Below, one piece after another: positions 60,462 through 64,000 of a DNA stretch of 64,000 nucleotides (positions are counted from its first letter, which is position 1; every line of letters begins with the position of its first letter). Origin of the DNA: an uncultured Bacteroidales bacterium (lineage in GTDB: Bacteria; Bacteroidota; Bacteroidia; Bacteroidales; UBA932). The translations under genes were made by a program, and so were the position numbers. Location of the stretch: contig CALUUA010000011.1 in assembly GCA_944323845.1 (NCBI GenBank), forward strand, positions 1 to 64,000, written 5' to 3'. A model generated the notes under the pieces. That model did no database searches and was not told the origin of the DNA. It saw only the letters and a program-made list of their open reading frames with translations.

Positions 60462-61025
60462 ATGGATTGGATTACTCCATTGGATAATATAATAGAAGAA
60501 TTGACCCAAGGCACTATTGTTGGCAATGTCAATTTTGGATATGAAGAGGACTTGGTGGGAATTGTATTGTCAAATGGTTGTGATCTTGAACATAATCATG
60601 CGTCTTATCTTATAATAGCTGCTTTGTACCCAGCTTCCAGTATAATTTCTTCCTCAAGAGAGTATCTTGGTCTAATCGATAAAAATGGGTATGAAAGTTC
60701 ATCCTCAAGACAGAAAACTCGTGTTAAGGAGAAGTTGTCTGATTATATCCACCATAGGGCTATTAACAGATATTATTTTATCGATTGTACAGAATGCGAA
60801 TTAGGTATGTATATGATGATTGATTTTCAACAAATAATATCCATACCGATCGATGAAAAGAGTAATTTAAAGCCAATCGCAAATCTTTGTACTCCGCTTA
60901 AAGAGCAGATGATTATGCAATTTGTTAGTTATACTTCACGCATTCCGACAGACCGAGTTACATCTGATGTTGAAACACAGATCGTAGATACTTTGATTAA
61001 AGAAATTTGCGAAAATGAGGAATAA
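60462..61025 (+). CDS. accessory cassette protein 3, unknown
   Basis: 187 residues (MDWITPLDNIIEELTQGTIVG) with GIVLSNGCDLEHNHASYLIIAALYP around residues 33 to 57. A LSNGCD-type stretch in this spacing appears in uncharacterised phage and defence-island proteins as far as I can recall, but I can name no family. Seven bases after gene 2, followed by a strong terminator. Confidence 0.55.
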   Translation: MDWITPLDNIIEELTQGTIVGNVNFGYEEDLVGIVLSNGCDLEHNHASYLIIAALYPASSIISSSREYLGLIDKNGYESSSSRQKTRVKEKLSDYIHHRAINRYYFIDCTECELGMYMMIDFQQIISIPIDEKSNLKPIANLCTPLKEQMIMQFVSYTSRIPTDRVTSDVETQIVDTLIKEICENEE

Positions 61026-61041
61026 AAAACTGATTTTTAGC

Positions 61042-61086
61042 AAACAAAACCGGCAACCGCTGTTAAGGTTGCCGGTTTTGTTTTTT
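61042..61086. terminator. strong terminator between convergent genes
   Basis: AAACAAAACCGGCAACC pairs with GGTTGCCGGTTTTGTTT, 17 bp perfect, 8-base loop, then TTT on the rightward side. It is shared by the cassette and the small opposite gene at 61085. Confidence 0.85.
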
Positions 61087-61195
61087 ACCATTCGACGGTT
61101 ATCGTTTCGAGAAAATATCCGTTTTTATCGATACCGGATCTTTGGTAGACTTTGTACCATTTATTGTCAATGAATCTGTATGCAATTAATCTCAT
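61085..61195 (-). CDS. 36-residue mini-protein
   Basis: A short leftward frame (MRLIAYRFIDNKWYKVYQRS, ending ETITVEW). Its end sits in the shared terminator. A near-consensus box (CAACTTTG) lies upstream. It reads like a small beta-hairpin protein; it may be chance. Confidence 0.3.
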   Translation of the reverse strand: MRLIAYRFIDNKWYKVYQRSGIDKNGYFLETITVEW

Positions 61196-61320
61196 ATTTT
61201 ATAAATTTTTTGCAAAGTTGTGTAAAATTACACTTCAATGCAATAGTATAAGTCGTTTGCTAATAATACTGTAAGTGTTTTACTTATAATTGCTATGCCG
61301 GATTGAACTATATAATGCCC

Positions 61321-61350
61321 TTGCAAATCCGAAAATGTTTCTTACCTTTG
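61321..61350 (+). promoter_or_regulatory. promoter of leader RNA copy C
   Basis: TTG 61321 to 61323, 19-base spacer, TACCTTTG 61343 to 61350. Confidence 0.75.
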
Positions 61351-61562
61351 CTCTCGCTATCCGATAATAAGACATACTGATCTATCCCTTTCTGCTGGAA
61401 AGTGTATTTTCCCAGAAACATAGATGATTGCCCTGTATATGGTGGTTTTCTGTCTTGGAAACTCGACAGACAATTCCGGCAGATGTATGTCAGTATTGGG
61501 TAGCCCACCTAAGTGCAGGGCTTTCATCGTAATATTAAGTATTATGCTATCCAATACTGACA
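61351..61562 (+). ncRNA. structured leader RNA, copy C
   Basis: Same order as copies A and B in front of an unrelated gene. R1 starts GCTATCC and ends GACATAC (61356 to 61377); TCTGCTGG (61391) with CCGGCAGA (61476 to 61483); GCCCTGTA-tat-GGTGG (61430 to 61445) with CCACC-taag-TGCAGGGC (61505 to 61521, one G-U); hairpin TGTC-TTG-GAAA-CTC-GACA (61451 to 61468), a full replacement of the A/B stem with pairing kept; R2 TATGTCAGTATTGGGTAGC (61486 to 61504); ATG 61544; R3 GCTATCCAATACTGACA (61546 to 61562), complementary to R2 with one G-U. R1:R2 gives two 7-bp blocks around an internal loop. Confidence 0.75.
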
Positions 61563-61876
61563 AGAAATTCAGCACGAAGACGCTGATGGCGGCCAAGGAT
61601 GCCGTGAAAGAACTCCAGGAACAGGCTCTCGATATGGTGGGGTCGCTCACCATGCTGGACCTGATGAATGACATGACCACAGGGCTGTTCGACAAGAAAA
61701 CCATTCAGGAATGCTTCCAGATGATGGCGACATTCAACCGTCTGATGCACGAACAGGAAGCCCGGCTTCGCCACCTGCAGTCGATGCAGATCGCCGATGC
61801 CAGGGCCCGCCGACAGCTCGGCATTCTCGAAAAGGAATATGCCGCCACGAAGTCTAAATCCGTTTTAAAAAACTAA
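61544..61876 (+). CDS. small helical phage protein under leader copy C
   Basis: 110 residues (MLSNTDKKFSTKTLMAAKDA), almost wholly helical, with AVKELQEQALDMVGSLTMLDLMNDMTTGLFDKKTIQECFQMM and a C-terminal coiled coil rich in Arg, Ala, Gln and Glu. It lies in the tail region before the tape measure, so it may be a tail assembly protein. It is unrelated in sequence to proteins A and B, though all three are 110 to 112 residues. Confidence 0.6.
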   Translation: MLSNTDKKFSTKTLMAAKDAVKELQEQALDMVGSLTMLDLMNDMTTGLFDKKTIQECFQMMATFNRLMHEQEARLRHLQSMQIADARARRQLGILEKEYAATKSKSVLKN

Positions 61877-61889
61877 GGAGGGCCGGGAT

Positions 61890-62369
61890 ATGAAAATTGA
61901 TATCGACGAATATCTTTCAGAGGTTATGACCAGTATAAAAAAGACTGGTTATGTCTCGGCTAAGGAAAAAGACAGGATAGCTCTGAATCTCGGAGCCACT
62001 GTTGATGATATTAAACTGCACGGAGCCATGTATTGCATAGATGAACGCATTGAAGATGTTCCGGAGTTTATCGAAGATGAATATCGGAGGAAAAAATCCC
62101 TTGCGCATCATCTTCAAGATTTGGCAACGTCGATACTTGAGATGCGCATAGATGTGCTTCATCTGATGTCTACCGGTATCGACAAGTATGGCATACTCGA
62201 TGAGTTGGCCACAAGTCTGAGGACGGCGTGGCAACATATCTCGTCGGATCTGCTGTATATCGACATTGACAGACTCGATCGTCTCATGGGTGCCTGGCAG
62301 GCAAATGCCGGCACTTTTTCAGGTCTTCCTGCAAAATACATTGATGAAATCCGGGGAAAAGCCAAATGA
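61890..62369 (+). CDS. unknown phage protein in the tail region
   Basis: 159 residues (MKIDIDEYLSEVMTSIKKTGYV), helical, acidic, 13 bases after its neighbour and preceded by GGAGGG. Possibly a tail assembly protein with the previous gene. No family recognised. Confidence 0.5.
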   Translation: MKIDIDEYLSEVMTSIKKTGYVSAKEKDRIALNLGATVDDIKLHGAMYCIDERIEDVPEFIEDEYRRKKSLAHHLQDLATSILEMRIDVLHLMSTGIDKYGILDELATSLRTAWQHISSDLLYIDIDRLDRLMGAWQANAGTFSGLPAKYIDEIRGKAK

Positions 62370-62374
62370 TTGAT

Positions 62375-62382
62375 TAACTTTG
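62375..62382 (+). promoter_or_regulatory. promoter -7 box of the 62480 gene
   Basis: TAACTTTG right after the previous stop codon. Confidence 0.45.
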
Positions 62383-62389
62383 CTGTCGA

Positions 62390-62456
62390 CGGGGCAGTCC
62401 GGATCAGCTTGCAGTCAGGGGTTTTCATTTTTTCCCCTCGATGCAGGCCTGCCCCG
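62390..62456 (+). ncRNA. structured 5' leader hairpin
   Basis: CGGGGCAG (62390) pairs with CTGCCCCG (62449 to 62456); inside are TGCA/TGCA and GGGG/CCCC stems. It starts about eight bases after the promoter box and ends 24 bases before the start codon, so it should be the 5' UTR of the next gene. Confidence 0.5.
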
Positions 62457-62479
62457 GAAGACAGTAAATTTTATATACC

Positions 62480-62842
62480 ATGTTTACGGACCAGTTCAAA
62501 CACGAGATAAACAGCTATCTGAAACGCCAGGGCGACCGGCTGCTGGAGACTCAGCGCGGAATCGCCCAGGCGACATACCGGAGCCGTTCCGGACAGCTGA
62601 TGAACTCTCTGAACGGCAGTGCGACAGTGACGGACTGCAAGGTGGATATCCCGTACCCGGTCCATATCCGGTTTCTGGACATGAAAAAGACGAGGACCGG
62701 AAAGAAGAAAAAGAGGTATTTCCCTATTTATAACAAATACGTCTACGGATATCTGAAGTCTGACATCTGGCGGATGCTGAACGCCGCAATTCCTAAGCAG
62801 ATGATAAAGATTATTGAAGAAACCATTAAATCAGTGAAGTAA
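62480..62842 (+). CDS. tail-region phage protein, possibly tail completion
   Basis: 120 residues (MFTDQFKHEINSYLKRQGDRLLETQRGIAQ), with a very basic KKTRTGKKKKRYFPIYNKYVYGYLKSDIWRML middle. Basic proteins of this size near the tape measure occur in Bacteroidota phages; the exact role is unknown. It overlaps the next gene as TAATG. Confidence 0.5.
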   Translation: MFTDQFKHEINSYLKRQGDRLLETQRGIAQATYRSRSGQLMNSLNGSATVTDCKVDIPYPVHIRFLDMKKTRTGKKKKRYFPIYNKYVYGYLKSDIWRMLNAAIPKQMIKIIEETIKSVK

Positions 62843-63021
62843 TGACTATATTCAGTAAAAAAGTCTTGAAACTTATCGCTATCATAGTGGGGATACTTCT
62901 CTTTTTATCGTTGATAATCATACAGAACTTTGAAGTGTTTATGTATTTCCTGCTTCTGGCTATTCTTTTTCTCGGTGGCATAGCATTGATTTTATGGCTT
63001 ATGGAGTGGCTTTCCAAATAA
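62842..63021 (+). CDS. 59-residue two-TM protein
   Basis: A short frame (MTIFSKKVLKLIAIIVGILL) with two hydrophobic helices (about 10 to 28 and 34 to 55) joined by a short QNFEVF loop. TAATG overlap with the gene before and the next two-TM gene nine bases later support it. Could be a holin-like or tail-associated membrane protein; inferred from topology only. Confidence 0.5.
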   Translation: MTIFSKKVLKLIAIIVGILLFLSLIIIQNFEVFMYFLLLAILFLGGIALILWLMEWLSK

Positions 63022-63030
63022 TTATGAATT

Positions 63031-63228
63031 ATGGATAAGGAAAACAAAGGATGCCTGACAGTGGTCATATTTTTATTGGCAATGCTGATATTAGTAGCAT
63101 TTTCAATAGGTGTATACGAAGGAATTGCAATGCTGATTCTATTTGTTGCAGTTGCAATTATATGGTTACTTTCCGCAGTTGGCGTAACTGTCATAGAAGA
63201 CTTCTTCAAGAGACTTTTCAGACACTGA
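63031..63228 (+). CDS. 65-residue two-TM protein
   Basis: MDKENKGCLTVVIFLLAMLI and a second helix (AMLILFVAVAIIWLLSAVG), then a basic tail (FKRLFRH). Pairs with the previous small membrane protein. Two adjacent small membrane proteins often are holin/antiholin candidates, but no lysin is near. Confidence 0.5.
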   Translation: MDKENKGCLTVVIFLLAMLILVAFSIGVYEGIAMLILFVAVAIIWLLSAVGVTVIEDFFKRLFRH

Positions 63229-63250
63229 ATCAGATCGATACCGAAATTTT

Positions 63251-63278
63251 AAGGACAGCGAAATGCTGTCCTTTTTTG
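63251..63278 (+). terminator. terminator before the tape measure gene
   Basis: AAGGACAGC-GAAAT-GCTGTCCTT then TTTT. Confidence 0.85.
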
Positions 63279-63294
63279 TTTTATGCGGGAGCCA

Positions 63295-63302
63295 TAATTT
63301 TG
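63295..63302 (+). promoter_or_regulatory. promoter -7 box of the tape measure gene
   Basis: TAATTTTG, 20 bases before ATG 63323. Confidence 0.45.
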
Positions 63303-63322
63303 CCTGAAAACAAGACAGGATT

Positions 63323-64000
63323 ATGGCCGTAGAAAACGAGATAGTCCGCTTTGTCGCGGAAATGGAACTTGACCCTCAGGATGTGGCGAATTTTACGGAA
63401 GGACTGCGCTCGGCCGAGGAACAGTGCGAATCCCTCCGGAAAGCGATATCGGATACCACGAACCAGATGGCGAAACTGAAGGCCGAGGGTAAAGACAATA
63501 CCGATGAATACGCAAAGCTGGCAAAGACCCAGGAAAACTATGTAAAGGCATTGAAGACTTCCACCAAGGAGGCCAATTCATACGCAGCTGCCCTGAATCT
63601 GAACCAGATGTCCATCAAGCAGCTCCGCCAGCACGCCAACCAGCTCCGGACAGCCCTCAATTCCATGCACAAGGATGCCAATCCCCAGCTCTGGAACAAG
63701 TACAACAACGAACTCATCGCTACCAACAAGCGGCTCGGGGAGATGAAAATCGGAGTCGAGCAGAGCAAAAAGGGGTGGAAAGATTTTGCAAATACGTTTG
63801 CCGGAGGATTGACAACTGCAAGTGTGGCAATGTCGGGATTGAATACATTAGCAAATTTACTTAAAAAAGGTATTCAGGACTTTACCACGGAAACAATGGT
63901 CTGGCAGGACAGATTCGAGATGGCTACAACCAAGATGTCTGCCGGATGGAACCAATTCATTGCGAATATCGGCCAGGGCAAGGATGTAATGAAGGCTTCC
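63323..64000 (+). CDS. tail tape measure protein, N-terminal part
   Basis: 226 codons are visible and the frame is open at the window end. The start (MAVENEIVRFVAEMELDPQD) leads into a long coiled coil (residues about 20 to 150, with repeated AEEQCESLRKAI, QMAKLKAEGKD, LRQHANQLRTALNSM) and then hydrophobic segments (TTASVAMSGLNTLANLL). This layout is that of the protein that sets tail length in siphophages. It has its own promoter and follows a strong terminator. Confidence 0.75.
   Translation, partial: MAVENEIVRFVAEMELDPQDVANFTEGLRSAEEQCESLRKAISDTTNQMAKLKAEGKDNTDEYAKLAKTQENYVKALKTSTKEANSYAAALNLNQMSIKQLRQHANQLRTALNSMHKDANPQLWNKYNNELIATNKRLGEMKIGVEQSKKGWKDFANTFAGGLTTASVAMSGLNTLANLLKKGIQDFTTETMVWQDRFEMATTKMSAGWNQFIANIGQGKDVMKAS

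Larger units (their letters stand above)
34849..64000. mobile_element. prophage (tailed phage), left part; right end outside the window
   Basis: The element has a repressor facing an early operon, a tyrosine integrase, a primase-helicase, an S49 protease, major capsid protein, terminase, portal, connector and tail genes up to the tape measure protein. Its left boundary lies between the host aldose-epimerase-like gene (34556) and the BRO-N gene (34849); no tRNA is present there. Around 29 kb are visible and no lysis genes have appeared yet. Gene order in the structural region is unusual (capsid before terminase). Confidence 0.9.

Overview
The window reads as a chromosome fragment of a Bacteroidales (Bacteroidota) bacterium of moderate GC, followed by an integrated tailed-phage genome. 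The assignment rests on the Bacteroidota promoter form (TTG, 19 bases, TAnnTTTG) seen before many genes, a V-type ATPase operon carrying a DUF2764 protein, DUF4301 and DUF5053 proteins, a heparinase II (PL21) enzyme and a biotin-dependent methylmalonyl-CoA decarboxylase locus. Family or genus cannot be fixed from this window. No rRNA, tRNA, insertion sequence or CRISPR array was seen.

Bases 1 to 34.6 kb are host core genome. hpt-adk (purine salvage and nucleotide balance) face a secreted helix-hairpin-helix protein. A leftward V-ATPase operon (E, DUF2764, A, B, D, I, K) ends next to a secreted heparin/heparan lyase. The c-ring protein keeps the side chains of sodium-binding V-type rings. metH-metF form a methionine and one-carbon unit. 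A TPR protein, yebC, mmdA, a small unknown gene and a biotin carrier form a leftward operon that ends at an intrinsic terminator. recF, a DUF721/DciA-like gene, pdxB and a DUF4301 gene run rightward. Then come a lipoprotein, a membrane-bound AraC regulator, a deoxyhypusine-synthase-family gene, lysA, ffh, a CPA2-type antiporter and an aldose-epimerase-like gene.

From about 34.8 kb to the end lies a prophage whose left boundary falls between 34557 and 34849; the right end is outside the window. A leftward immunity operon (XRE repressor, two-TM protein, BRO-N protein) faces a rightward early operon (small genes, LuxR-HTH membrane protein, degenerate methyltransferase fold, tyrosine integrase, primase-helicase). 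Three near-identical 20-bp palindromes lie in and before the repressor, and one covers the early promoter. A mid region (43 to 48.1 kb) holds accessory genes, a Panacea toxin-antitoxin-like pair and a repeat-dense noncoding stretch of GTAC motifs. The structural region runs in an unusual order: S49 protease, capsid, tail-tube-like protein, a likely -1 frameshifted gene, small and large terminase, portal, connectors, an accessory cassette, tail completion and the start of the tape measure protein.

The most striking signal is a family of three structured leader RNAs (about 43.69, 44.97 and 61.35 kb). Each starts at a perfect promoter, shares a core whose helices are kept by compensatory changes, and has a three-part repeat (R1, R2, R3) in which R2 can pair with the 5' end (R1) or with the start codon region of the next gene (R3). 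The R sequences differ between copies while the complementarity is kept. Second is a low-GC three-gene cassette (59.5 to 61.0 kb) of unknown function that shares a 29-bp regulatory motif with the phage immunity region, which suggests expression tied to lysogeny.
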